From Micropterus salmoides (taxonomy: Eukaryota > Chordata > Actinopteri > Centrarchiformes > Centrarchidae): DNA of 64,000 nt. Positions 38,553 through 51,352 of the stretch are shown in pieces. The stretch is from positions 9,416,041 through 9,480,040 of the forward strand of contig NW_024040041.1 in the NCBI RefSeq assembly GCF_014851395.1. Direction: 5' to 3'. Numbering within the stretch: the first letter of the stretch is position 1; every line of letters begins with the position of its first letter. Position numbers and translations under genes: made by a program. A model generated the notes under the pieces. That model worked only from the letters and a program-made list of their open reading frames with translations, searched no databases and had not been told where the DNA came from.

Positions 38553-39550
38553 TCCAGTGAAGCTGAATCTTATGCAGACAAACCCAGGCTCATTACAGGG
38601 TTTACCCACCAGGTTCTATGAAAGGTGCTTTGAGGGAATGCAGCAACATACAGCTCACTGCATGTCCTGATCTCTGACAGTGTGAGGATATCAGGTTTGC
38701 ATTTTGACAGAGAGAACTCACAGCTGTTTGCTAGAGGGTACTTTCCTTACATCAATATACAAAGTATCTCCATTTTCACAGTCAATTCCTATCCCATAAT
38801 TAAATCATTTCTGTCTGGATTTTAATTAAGTTAAAATCTCTCTGTGTCAGTCTAATAAGAGGCTTCCCCTTGCACCCCTCATGGCTGTCCTGTCGTGATC
38901 TTGCTTTAATTATATATCCTCCATCTCTGTCTGTCATGTCACCGTTCCCATGCAGTACCGACAGTGGCAAACAGCCCACACACTGGACCTCTGAACCATT
39001 TCTGTCTGTGGAGGAAAAGATGAAAAGAGGGAAATGAGGAGGAAGGGGCAAGCTGCTCAATAACTGCAGGCCTCGAGGCAATCAGCTTTTCATTAGCCGG
39101 TCAGTGAGTGAGTGAATGAGTGTGATCGGTGGAATGGTAAAATAGGAGAAGCCACGCTGGGCCACATGGGCTATTAGGGTGATTTGGGGGCTCCCACTGA
39201 CTCCTATTGTGTATTGTCTCCGAAGTGAGCAACCAAGGCTCAACAGTGAGCCTTTGTGTGGGACATTTAAATGCCTGTTAGCATGCTAATTATGGGATGT
39301 GTGTGTGTCTGTGTGTGCCAGTGTGTGTCCATCATCTTCTCATCCTTTCCATCCCTCCTCTCTCCTGGGATTTACACTCCTCCAATTGCTCTTCCTCTGT
39401 CTCTTCTTTTCTATCTTTGCCCAAGGCACTAATATGCCACTGATATCCGTATCACTGTCATGACCCCTTTTCAAGCTCCTTCCTGTTGTTTCCATTTTCT
39501 TCACGTCTGTCTTTATTCCTAAATATGTGTGCTCCCAGCCTTCTTGTTTG

Positions 39551-39566
39551 CCCCCCCCCCCCCCCC
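39551..39566. repeat. C homopolymer
   Basis: Sixteen consecutive C; length may be inexact. Confidence 0.9.
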
Positions 39567-42500
39567 TTTTCATTTTTTTTATTAATCAGCTGCTTCTGAT
39601 TCTGCCATGCTTGGATCAGTTTTGCTTTCACTCCTTTCGCTTTTAATCATACCTTCAGATTCTCTCTGAGCCATGACATCCTCACATATAGCTATGGAAA
39701 ACCCAATTTCTGATGAGTCCCTCTTTCATCAGTGACCACTCTACTTCAAACTCTTCCTGAGCCTGTGCTTCGTTTTCACCTGTCTCCCCGTTGGTGGATT
39801 AGGGTGTACAATTACAGATTCCCAAAATATTTTTGGCCGAGGAGAGCCATCCGTGAAGGGAGAAGAATGAGGCTGGCAGTCTGCTTTTAAAGATCTGGAC
39901 ACAACAACATGAAAACCTGTCATATAGGTTACAATCCAGTCCAGCATAAATAGTGTGTTTCTGTTATTTTTGTTATCTTTAATTTTTTTTGCCAACCCTT
40001 TAACAAGATTCACTCTCATGATCTTTAAATCTCTTGTTTAGTGTTGTGTGTGGCTCATTTACTCCTTTACTTCTTTTTAAAAAACATGGGAGGCAAAATC
40101 ATTACACTGTCTGAAATACAAGCTCTACATGACTAGGAATCCAGATGCCTAATTCAACCGAATCTTATTACTGAGTTGTATTTTGGGACACAAAATAATG
40201 TTTTTTCTGTTTTCCCCCAGGTTTTTAAGATTAATAACACTGCGAGAGGACCACTGCATGTCATTGCATATCCACCACATCCCATTCAGATGAATGTTAA
40301 GTCACACTTTCGGCATCCATGTAGGTTAGTATGTCAACCAAACGATAAGCTCTAATGTAACTTGATATGAGTTAAATAGAATTATCTCAGCTCATCAAGA
40401 GGAACTACGATTGAACAGACACTAAACAGAAACAAACTTCTCTCGCTCACCACAAGGTTGGCTTTGTTGGTTGGGCCTAATAACATGAACCATTACACTG
40501 ATGTTATTTCTCATCTGAATAGGGTTACAGATGCTGAAAATAATGGTATATATTTCCATATGTGTTTAAATTTGCTGTGCGTCCATGCAAACTCATTCGA
40601 TATGTGTCCTTCTCTTGGCATTTGATGCTGGTTAAATAGATTGATCTGTTCACATTGTAACTAAGCTCAGCTTTACTACAGTGGACTGGTCTAATCAAAC
40701 CATTTCCCATTTACTGGCTGTAAGCCAGGAATCTAGTACCTTTGTAAATTATCTTGAGGTGTTGCAGAAGACACTTTCTCATATTTATTACAATAACTTT
40801 CTTTTAACTGCTAGAGGTCAATAACCCTAAAGATTGTGTACACTTTATGCAATTTACAATATGAAATTTATTGTCAAGATGTTAGATGTACTTTGAGTGT
40901 GGCTGACCTAGGGGAACAGATATGGTATTTTGCTGTCTTAATTGTCCTTAAATATGCACCCAGAGCCAGACATAAATCTCCCTACTGACAGCTTAAATGG
41001 GCAATAAAGTTTTCAGTCTTTGAGTGTTGACTATTAATTTATTTTCCACAATACATGTGTATGTGATGTTTTTGTGTGTGATCGAGTGTTGTTTTCTAAT
41101 GTGCCTCTATGGGACTGCATGCACATGTGACTGACTGTCTGTTTGTGTAACTGTGTATGAGTGTGTTTACCTGTAAACACACTCAAACAGAGTAAACAGA
41201 GTATGCAGATTCACATTTCTATATGTAGTTTGCACGTCTGCCTGTATGCTTTAGTTTGGTGTGTGTGTGTGTGGATACTCATGTTTTCATCAATGCATGT
41301 ACTTCTGTGTATTTGTGTGTGTGTCTGAGTCTATGTGAGCAGCTGTGGGCCCTGTGTATGAACTCTAGCTCACATGGGCAGAGCGAGGGAGGGCCGCAGG
41401 GTGAGAAGGCGATGGGAGAGGGGACTGATGCCCGACAAACTCGCCATCTCCCTCTCCCCTTTCATCTCCCTCTCCCAGCATCAAACAACAAACTCTTTCA
41501 TTCAGGCATCTTTGCGGCCAGCCACCCCCAGACCCTCGAGGCCCCCACCCGTTCACGCTGCTTAATTCAATGTTCCGAGAAAAACCCATGATTGGAAAGT
41601 GACTTTTTTATCCACATCCTTTTCCATATCTCCCCCTAAGAAACATCACCCCTCTTCCTGTCCTCCCTACTCTGTTTTTACTTCTCACATCAAAACAGCT
41701 TCTGTCCTGTAACACAGTGGAAGTAAAACCCAGGTCAATCCACTCTCAGAACCGGACAACACAGAGAGGCACATTCAATGAGCATTCAATATTGGATACG
41801 ATTAAGATGCCAGAATATCACAGTATTACATTATTGGCATTAAAATTATGTTACAATACTTATTGCAGTACTTTGAATGCAAAGTCTTTTTTGACGTACC
41901 AGCATTCACTCATACTCACTCAGAAACTGACAGCTAATCTAAGAGTTTTATCCACTGAGTCCATAATTTCCATAATCAATATAGCAAGATACAAGCAGAC
42001 AATTAATGATTATCAAACCTTGGGCTGACAATGAATCCCAAAGACCACAGCTGTCCCCCACATTTCAGAGAAAGTTCTTACAAGAATAAAATCTTGTTTT
42101 TCACAGTTTTAAGCCGTTTACTAGGTACACCAAGCTAAAGCTACTCCAGTCTAATAGTCGTGCAATAATTCCTACTTTTATGAAAGTCATAATGTTAAAT
42201 CTTTGTTGGCGCTGTTTTACAGTCATTTTGGAGGGGCATAGTTTGTGATGCTGCTGAACTGTGTTGCGTTATACTCGACTATCTGTAAGTGTGCTGTATG
42301 ACAACAGTCTCATACAATGGACTCTTACTTGAGTTAAAATCGATCTGATCCTGGCAGTCCTTCTGCTATTTGCTTTTCCTTCTAACATTCGTTATTACGT
42401 GAGTTAAAACAACGATACAAGAAGGTATGTGTATGTATGTGCATTTTTGGAATAGGCACATATTCAAGCCCATGCAGTTGTAAGCAGTGATGGTAAACAT

Positions 42501-42774
42501 AGTGATAGCACTATATGCTCCATCACAACTACAAGTCAAGAAGATATTTCACATAAGTATTATCAAAAAGTATTCATCCAGCATGAGTTCCCCTTTCGCA
42601 ATTATTGTATACTGTTACTGATACTGATGCGTGATAATGTGCAAGCAGCATTTCATTGGCATCAAAGTTATGTCAATTCTAATTTAAATTTTAGGTCTGC
42701 TGGTTTATAGGAATACATCATGTTCATGAGATGATAATTTGTTTTGTTTCTAAAACCTTTATCTATATTACATT

Positions 42775-42952
42775 TATTCATTTAGCTGACGCTTTTATCT
42801 AAAGCAACTTACAATTGCTATATATGACAGAGGTCACACACCCCTGGAACAACTAGGGATCAAGTGTCTTACTCAGGGACACACTGGATTCGAACCCGGG
42901 TCTCTCACATCAAAGGCATGTGTCTTATCCACTGTTCCATCACCACCCACAA
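42775..42952 (-). mobile_element. tRNA-derived SINE with L2-type tail
   Basis: Read on the minus strand, the element starts GGGTGGTGATGGAACAGTGG (A-box region) and has GGTTCGAATCC, a perfect pol III B box. It continues through GTCCCTGAGTAAGACACTTG to a tail with TTTAGATAAAAGCG and TAAATGAATAAATG. The tail matches the LINE tail near 37230, as expected for a SINE moved by an L2 partner. Confidence 0.75.
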
Positions 42953-43052
42953 TTTATTAAATAGGTATTAGCTATATTATTACTCATGCATTAATATATA
43001 ACACTGCTTCATATTTTATAAGTTGATTACATGTTATGTATGAAAAATCTCT

Positions 43053-43304
43053 CACCACAAAACAGATGTCAAATAAATCGATCAATGTCTCATTTTTGCT
43101 ACCATTACTGCAGAGGAACTCAAGCTGGAATGCTGCTTTAAGCGCAAAATATAATAAAATATAATAAAAGATGCCGTTGATTACAATAACTTAACAACTG
43201 CAATAAAAGCAGCCCACCGGATCCTTCTGAAAGGTTGACTGCTACTGCTACTTCAACAGGGGAATACGACAAATCGTCCACCACAAAACAGATGTCAAAT
43301 AAAT
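43053..43304. repeat. Repeat copy flanked by identical 26-bp direct repeats
   Basis: The same 26 bases (start CACCACAAAACAG) occur at 43053-43078 and 43279-43304. About 200 bases between them are similar to 46195-46375. Confidence 0.8.
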
Positions 43305-43891
43305 AGTGGAATTAAAAATACAATACTTCCCTCTTAAATATAGTAAATAAGCAGAAATAAAAAAGAAGCATAAATCGACATTCTTAAGTGAAGAGTAAAA
43401 AACTTTAAAGCACTTCTTGTATGTACTCAGTTACTTTCCACCACTGTTTGCAAGTATCTGAAATGCATATTGTTATCCTCAGCTACCAGGATGTCAAACT
43501 AAATTAGATAATTAATGGGCATTTTGTTTTGTGTCCAGGGGGAAAAAGTCTGTAAGAGAATAATTAAAATTGAACATTTTTAGCGGGGCACATCATTGCT
43601 GTGGGATGATGTCCCAAACAGCAACCAGCCTGACATGCAGCAGAAACATCCTAACAAAGGACACCCTTGTTCCCAGCTGAATTCTTGAACATCATTTTCT
43701 GCATTTTCCTGCAAATGACTCAATCTCCACGTCCCTCGCCTCTCATTCCGCCCAATTATCATTTTTCAAGCATGTCCCCATCGTCCTACAGAGATGGGCT
43801 GTTTTGGGAGTTTCCAAATCTTTCCATGAAATCTTCTAGTATGTGTAGGGATGTGTGAGGAGTTTTGCTGCTGAAAAACACACACACTGAA

Positions 43892-43926
<35 letters not shown>

Positions 43927-43931
43927 CACAC
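43892..43931. repeat. (CA)n microsatellite
   Basis: About 40 bases of nearly perfect CA repeat with one CG interruption. Confidence 0.95.
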
Positions 43932-45440
43932 TATACACACATTCGAACTGCATGGTAGATGAAAAGAGGTGGACGTAAAAGAATAATGTGCCTGATTCTG
44001 ATGGGAGACAGTTGCGAGGGATACAGGGCTGCATTGAGGATTCTCTTTCTCTTATTCTCCCTGAATCATCCCCTTTTTCCCCTTTTGCCTCTTGTTGCCA
44101 TCACAGCTGCAGCAGGGCTTGGCAACCCCACAGCTCTAAGGGCCAGTCTTCCTTGATTCAAAAGGGTGTGATGCTTGTCAGTGTGTTATTGGCAACTCAG
44201 TGCATCTGGGGCTACAATTTAAATGTATGGATATGTGTATAAAAGAGGGATCAGTGTAACCCTGAAGGTCAAAGGTCATGTGTAGCTGGAGTATCTCACA
44301 GAGTATTCACACCCAGGCAGTTATTGCACGATAATCTAATTTGTCAGTCATCATGTCGTAATCGATTAAGCTAAAGCCACCTAACATACAGGTGATTTAC
44401 ATACTCTATAATGTTAATCCACACATTTTAACAGCACTCTGTTTTATCATGGGAATTTTTTATGTCATGTAACACTTTTTGCTGTTCATAGTTGTTGTTT
44501 TAATAGAGTAGTAATTAATATAATACATAATCATATATGTCAAATTCTTCGTAACGTATGTGTATACATACCTATAAAAGTGGATATAAGTTGACAGCAG
44601 AATTCTGTTCATTAGTTGTATTTCAACTTAATGTATCTAAGATGCGTGCAACCTTGCACTTAATCGCTTGGGGTGATACACTGTGTGCAAATCGGATGAT
44701 ACATATAACCAAGTTGCATTAAAGTGTTTGAAACACAAGCATAAGATTTAACAAGACTGTGAGTCTACAGACATGCTAGCGGCTCTGTGAGGCTGTACCT
44801 ATAGGCACAGCAGTGCTTTGAGCTAAGCGCTAACGTCAGCATACTAATATGCTCAGAATGACAACGCTAACATGCAGATGTAACACAGGTATAATCTTCA
44901 CAGTGTTCGCCTTTAATACAGCTGAGGCCGATGAGAATGTCATTTGTTTGGTAGGTTTTTGGTCATAAGTCGAAGATATTGGTGCTACAGGAAAATATTA
45001 TGACTCTTAACACAGCGATGAACAATATATGAACGCATACTTATCAAAACCAACTGCCTTCTGAGAGTGAAAACAGGAAATATGAGCCAAGTTCCCTAAA
45101 ACAAGTAAATGATGATTACAGAATACCAGAAGAGATCAGCCACAAGTAACTAAACTCTCTCTGTGTCTCTCCTGGGACCTTTACCCCAATACCCCCCACC
45201 CCTTCCAACACCACCACCCTTCCCCACACCCCACCTCAACCCCCATATATCAATTTCCTTTAGATGTTACCCCTCACACAATTGAAGTAACTAGATTCTT
45301 TCCTTTGGCTGGCCAGTGGAGATATGAAGCAGAACATACAATGGGCTATTCATTAAGGTAGCAGCGCACACACACACACATCTCAACCCCATTCATCCTC
45401 ACCCAACCAGCACCAGTAGCAGCGCTGTCCATCTCTTAAA

Positions 45441-45442
45441 GC

Positions 45443-45479
<37 letters not shown>
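45441..45479. repeat. (CA)n microsatellite
   Basis: About 38 bases of perfect CA repeat within a C/A-rich zone (45180-45720). Confidence 0.95.
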
Positions 45480-45482
<3 letters not shown>

Positions 45483-45655
45483 TTACCAACTATATCCTGT
45501 AAGAGAAACGCATGTAGGCACGCAGACACAGACACACCGTCTCACAAGGGCACACAGAAGCACATGCAAATACATAGCCAAGTAAAGCACACTCACACAA
45601 CATCCCACCTCACTCCCCAGCTGCAGTGAAAGCCCATCCAAGTTCTTGCCAACCC

Positions 45656-45663
<8 letters not shown>

Positions 45664-45720
<57 letters not shown>
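45664..45720. repeat. (CA)n microsatellite
   Basis: About 56 bases of perfect CA repeat preceded by CT words. Confidence 0.95.
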
Positions 45721-45722
<2 letters not shown>

Positions 45723-46194
45723 TTTTTACCCCTCCTTCCTAACCAGTAACTTGGAGAAAGACAAGACGAACACAAAAGAATAGGAACTTTGGTGGTATAA
45801 GCACAAAGGCACAATTCACAGACATTCAAAAGGGGGACCTATTTAAATGTAACACAGCTGCATGAATTTATTAAGAAAGATGAACGGGGAGAAGAGATCA
45901 GGAAGATCTTGTGGAGGGTTGAGTTATTTTTATTACCCGTTTGAAGGTTCCCTGACCTTTTAATTGGGGATGTAACTGATATTTATCACTATTAGGGAAT
46001 AATTAATAAATTGTTAAAGCTCAGTACTTGCCCCTTCATGTTGGATTACAGTAAACTACTTTTAAAATGGAGGGATGGTCTGATGCTTAGAAAGAACAAG
46101 CGACCTTTACACCCCGACAGGGTTCCTGAGCAAGACTGTGAATCCCCCCGTCACATCTGACCTCCCTGTAGGGTAGGAAAAGTCATATTGGAAT

Positions 46195-46375
46195 ACATCA
46201 ATCTCTCATTATTGCTGCCATTATTCCAGAGCAACTCATGCTTGAATGCTGCTTTTAGCACAAAATATAAGACAGAGTTGATTACAATAACTTAATAACT
46301 GCAATAAAAGCGGCCCACCAGATCCGTCTGCAAGGTTGACTGATCCACTTCAACAGGGGAATACCGACACACCGG
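46195..46375. repeat. Second copy of the 43.1-kb repeat
   Basis: TTGATTACAATAACTTAATA, then GCAATAAAAGCGGCCCACCA and CTTCAACAGGGGAATAC match the element at 43079-43278 with scattered differences and a small deletion. Same orientation. Family unknown. Confidence 0.75.
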
Positions 46376-49300
46376 CTTTGTCCTGCACAGGTGCATGCAG
46401 GTATAGAGAAAGAGTGAATGAGAGAAAATTAGCTTAAGAGCATCACAGAGAGGTAGAGGAAGAGTGTATCTGGGAGTACGAAAGGGATATAAGTAGCGTT
46501 CAAATGATTCAGTGACTCAGGATGTGTGTTAGACCTACACAATTGCATATGTTGAGACTTTTGTTTACATATCTGCTCAGACTTTTGACAACACCACACT
46601 AACACCACTACCAGGTCAGCTGAACAGATTCCTGCCTCTTGTGAGTCAGGAGGAATTTGTTTGTGTGAAACTGAAAAAAAGGCAGAAAGGGCAATACTCC
46701 CATCTTGGCACTTTTGCTGGAGAATGCACCACAACACACAATATAATACACACCAGCCACATAACTAATACAATATCCAAAACAACTTTATAGTTCACAG
46801 TAAGCATGCAGCAAGTAATGTAATTGGAAATAAGGGATGTTTCATAAGAGTTTATCTTTTTGATTTGGCTGTGAAATTGGTTGTGATTCCTTTTTAATGT
46901 TAATAAATCACAGCACATTTAAACATACATGTATTTTATATTCTAATCTGGCTCGACCTTAGTAATTTCTCTGGCATTATTTCATCTATACCCAGTTTGA
47001 CCTACAATTCCAATTTCTTGCTACATTGTTAGAAATGTGTATTTGTGGATACTTGTTTGTAGAGACTGACATCATCTGGCTCCAAAGATCAGCAAATAGC
47101 AGTCAATGAGTTCAGTACCTGATTTTCACCAGTACATGATTAGGATCACAGGTTTGGATTTGAGGTTTTGGATTTGAGGTTTTGTTACAATTTCAAGCTC
47201 CATATGTATTTAGTTATTTTTGAATTGATTTGTTTTGGAGTCTGTTTCCCTCCTAAAACACACAGATCAAAATTTTGGTCCTGATCCAACTAAATATATA
47301 CTTAGAATACATAATATTTAGCAGGACTGTATAAAGTCAGGTGGAGATTATGGTGTGTGTGTGTTTGTGTGTGTGTACAGCTGTGATTCTGGCCTGGCCC
47401 CGGGCCGCTGACCCATGGTCTGCTGACCTTTAACTGTCACACTATGTGTGTGTGTGTGTGCTTCACAACAAACTACATCATCTCCGTCATATGACTGAAC
47501 AAGTTGGTATCATTTTGAATGGCTGTTTGTGTGTTTCATCTCTGGTTTGCTCTGTGTTCATGTTGTTGCTAAATAGTTCAGTCCATTAAAAATAGGCTAT
47601 CTTCAAATGTAGTATTTACTTTTAATTTAAAACTGTTCTGCAGAGGGAGTCTCAAAAGTTGCATTGGCTATTATGTGTACAGCGAAACCAATCATTCTGT
47701 AAGATCCATTATATTTACGACTTTTCTACATTTTTTGGTTCTTTTGTTACTTTTAAATATAAATCCATTTTTATTATGACATTTCATCAATCATATCTCA
47801 GAGCAGACTTTTATTAAACATTACCTCGTTTCCATCAAAGTCTATTCATGCAAGGAACATTTTAACTATTGTTCAAAGGAAGCCGGTTACACAGTAAATA
47901 ATTCACTAATTATTATTTCTTAAAAATCTACCAAATTCCACTGAGACATATTTATTTTAGTTGGTTTTTTTTTATAGCTTAGTATTTTTGCAGTTTGAGA
48001 GTTGCTGCAAATATAGGCCTATTTATTTTTTCTTTGAAAAAATGTAAAGCTACTTCAGTAAAATGTATTAATTATTAAGTAAAATTGTACATTTTATGAG
48101 TAGCATATAACCAGCGACAAGACAATGATTTTTTCCCATGTAGCCATTTACATAGCCCTATTATGAAAACCATAGGCTGAAAAAATAACGATCTTAAATT
48201 ACAGACTGATTCTTAAAGTTTTGGCTCAAGAGAATTTGACAAGCAGCTTTTGGACGCCTTATAACCTAAAAAGTTTTTCTCAGTATTAGTAGCACTGGGG
48301 TATTATTCGACAGCAGCATTAAACTATCAGATGACTTAACGTTTCTCTACCTCTCTTTGCTTGTTCAATTTATCTCAGTCTGAACGAAGACTGTCAGACT
48401 GTCAAGCCACCAGTCATTATTAAAAGGCAACAGCAAATGTTATGTATTTAGGAAATTATTAAAAATAGTATGTCTTCTCCTTTTTAATTTAAGTAATCTC
48501 ACTGATAGCTCTAACAAATAACAAAAAAAATCCAGAAAATATATTTTGAAGCATTTTGTCACAGCGCCAAATTTCTAAATAGAGGCGAAACATAAAATTC
48601 GACCCAATTCCTGGCTTCTTTCATTAACCAGCACATTTCTGTCAAACATCTTGTGGCCTTGGAAACGTGTTACATCAATTGACATTGGTGGTCTCACCTA
48701 AACGTCATCAAATCATGTAGCAATGTAACTTTGTGGTGCCTGTTAATTTCCCGTCATTGCACGCCCTGCACAAACACACACACGCCAAAACAAACACTCA
48801 CGTCAAACCGAGGCAGGGCCGCAAATCCTCCATTACGCAGCTGGAGAGAAATCCCCGGAGTGGCTCTTTGAAGGTCCCCGGTTTAAAGCCCCAGGAACCG
48901 GACAGTCCCACCTCAGCTCCCCGGGCTGAGTCACCGCGCTCCTGGAGCATTTTATGTCAAGAGTTTGTTGGTACGCGGACAAAGAGTGGGGGAAGAAGGG
49001 AAGACACAAGCCTTTTCCTTCTTTTCTTTTCTTGTTTCATATGCACAGAACTGCTTTTTGTTCCCCTTTTTTTCATTTAAGGGGGAAGGGGGTGCTCGTT
49101 TTGATCACATGATTACAATTCACCTGAGATAAAACAAAGGAGGCACAGAAAGGAGGGGAGAGGAGGAATCAAAGAGGCAGAGAATCAGACAGAGAGATGC
49201 ACTCATGGTTAGGATTCCCTTATCACAGTCAACATTAATGGATAATGAAAAAAAGTGGTGATTTTTGGAATGGGTGCCAGTGTGTCGCATGGCGGGGATA

Positions 49301-50063
49301 CAAGGGGTCATTGTTGTGAAGAACAGCGCTTGTGTTTGTATCCATGCGGCCCATAATGTCCCCTCTCTTCTCTCCTTTCTGTATTTTCTACCAATACTGT
49401 TCGGTTTAAAACGCGCGCTCTGCGGCTCTCAGTTAGAGGCGCTGATGCAATTACAGAACATGAAGAGGCACACTGTCGGAAGCCACACAATGTTTTTCAA
49501 GGGCCTTTGAATGTTGTCTACACCTGCGATGTGGTGGTGAATAGAAAAGCGTGTGTGTGTCGGGGGTGGGGGGGGGGCGTCCTTCACATGAGTCTTTGCA
49601 GTTGGAAATTCATTAGCCTTGTCTTTTATAAATGTTCGGTCCAAACAAATGAGCATTTATCTGTTTGTGTTGAGAAATTTATCCCCCTTTTCTCCTCTCA
49701 AGAAATGGCCAGGCCTCTGATTTCTTTTTATTTGTGGCTATGTCAGCGACAGAAAACTGTGTTGTCTCCGACCATGTTCTGAAATCTGAAATTAAACTGT
49801 GTCTGATTCATCAAATATCATACCCTACACGTGAGAATATTTTTTCTCAGCTGACTAGTTGTCCGCGAATCCCCTGCAGCAGACCCTTTATTTTATCTTG
49901 TAGTTCATGTTAGAATCCAACACTTTCCTTTGGGGTTCGTTCCAACTATTTCTCATTTAGATGCTGGAGGGAGCCTGTAAATGAAATGGTCATTTTGGTT
50001 TCTGACAAATCGCAATTGTCATAACTGGACTTCCTCTCAAGCTCACACTACAACAAGGCCTGC
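46376..50063. other. Gene-free spacer upstream of sox10
   Basis: No recognisable exon. A less AT-rich segment at about 48750-49000 stands out from its surroundings and could be a conserved regulatory block, but this is a guess from composition. Confidence 0.4.
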
Positions 50064-50173
50064 ATAATTTCTCAGGTGTGAAATTTGAGTATACACCTAC
50101 ATAATTTCTCAGGTGTGGAATTTGAGTATACATCTACATAATTTCTCAGGTGTGGAATTTGAGTATACACCTA
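50064..50173. repeat. 37-bp minisatellite, about three copies
   Basis: Units start at 50064, 50101 and 50138 with ATAATTTCTCAGGTGTG; period 37, few differences. It lies about 400 bases before the presumed sox10 leader exon. Confidence 0.95.
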
Positions 50174-50351
50174 TAAGGCAAATAGGGATCTCCCCACGTG
50201 AAATCGGTTGTTCGTGTACAAATGAAAATATTGTAGCCTACTTGTAATGGTCAAAACTGTTTTATGCATAATTTAGGCATGCCTGTACCAGACTATTCAA
50301 TCTCAACTCATGTGAGAGAAACAACAAACAAAAGTGCAATTTTGCTATCTA

Positions 50352-50462
<111 letters not shown>

Positions 50463-50549
50463 CAACCAATCAGAGATCTCCAGCCTGCATCCGAGCAGTT
50501 GCGCTGTGCCTTTAAGACTTGTCCACCCCAGTATCTTTTATTTTTTTCT

Positions 50550-50716
50550 CTCAGCCTCATACAAGGAGCTCTTTAAGCCCCGGTACCGACACACAGAGCA
50601 GGCATTCATACTCGGGCAACGCGAGCGAGGGGGCTGGGGAGCGAGCGTCACTTTGGAAACTCGGGAACTCACGGATTCTCGTGCTAAACCGGCGACCTCC
50701 TTTTCTCATTACTGAA
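50550..50716 (+). other. sox10: Probable non-coding first exon of sox10
   Basis: A GC-richer block with no long start frame ends in a good donor (GTAAGG at 50717). The next matching acceptor is at 53652-53653, ahead of the start exon. SOX10 genes of vertebrates have 5' non-coding exons. The left end is not defined. Confidence 0.35.
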
Positions 50717-51303
50717 GTAAGGCGCTTAGCATTTCCAACTCTTTCCTCTCTGCTGCTGGTGGCTGCTCTGACTGTGATTTGATTATTTCGTCTAGCCGGA
50801 TTCATAGAGAAGAACCCCGATTCAGAATCTGATAATCGATAACATTTCCATGATTATTATTAACAACTCTTTCAAGATTCGTGATTTTGTACTGTGGTTC
50901 TATAATGGTCCAAATTGACCGATTTGTTCTCTCTGAAAGTTTCTTGTGAACTTGAAACTTTGTGAATAGAGCTTCTAAATGTATTTTCAGACCCGGTGTT
51001 GAATGAGCCTTAAGAACAATGTGTGATGTGTGAAGTGTGATGGTCATAAACAAAGTAACCTCTGTCATGAACCTTGTAATTGCAGCCATTATTTTATCAG
51101 TGCAACAAGTGCACCTGTTTTAAATCATTTTCTGTGTCCTTGTCATTTTTTTGTTTGGACAGTCTTTCTTAACACAGAATTTAAAAATCACGCTGTTCGA
51201 CTTTCTGTTCAAATAATTTAGGAGAATTGCTTAAACAGTTTCTTAACGAACGAAGAGGCGTTTTTAGAAGTTGCAAGAGATTATGAAACAACTGTAAACG
51301 AAC

Positions 51304-51352
51304 CCCGACCCAGTACGCAGGATAAGCGGTTGACGATGGATGGATGGATGGA
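51304..51352 (+). mobile_element. 49-bp retroposon 3' fragment with 11-bp TSD
   Basis: CGCAGGATAAGCGGTTGACG followed by (ATGG)n is flanked by identical TGTAAACGAAC at 51293-51303 and 51353-51363. The GATG-type tail is on the right, so the copy is plus-oriented and extremely 5'-truncated. Confidence 0.8.

Larger units (their letters stand above)
37291..42774. other. Gene-free spacer between kcnj4 and sox10, left part
   Basis: No recognisable exon. It contains a G run at 38538-38552, a C run at 39551-39566 and GT-rich stretches near 39295-39330 and 41040-41340. Regulatory DNA for sox10 or kcnj4 may lie here, but I cannot identify it by eye. Confidence 0.45.

Noticed and set aside
42880..42952. 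Possible tRNA gene on the minus strand
   Set aside because: The B box is perfect, but the cloverleaf is not kept and the sequence runs on into a SINE body and L2-type tail.
47143..47183. GGTTTTGGATTTGA direct repeat
   Set aside because: Two copies of a short simple word in AT-rich DNA; nothing further supports function.
48733..49080. 115-residue open frame upstream of sox10
   Set aside because: No recognisable domain, odd composition, no splice or promoter context; likely chance in a less AT-rich stretch.
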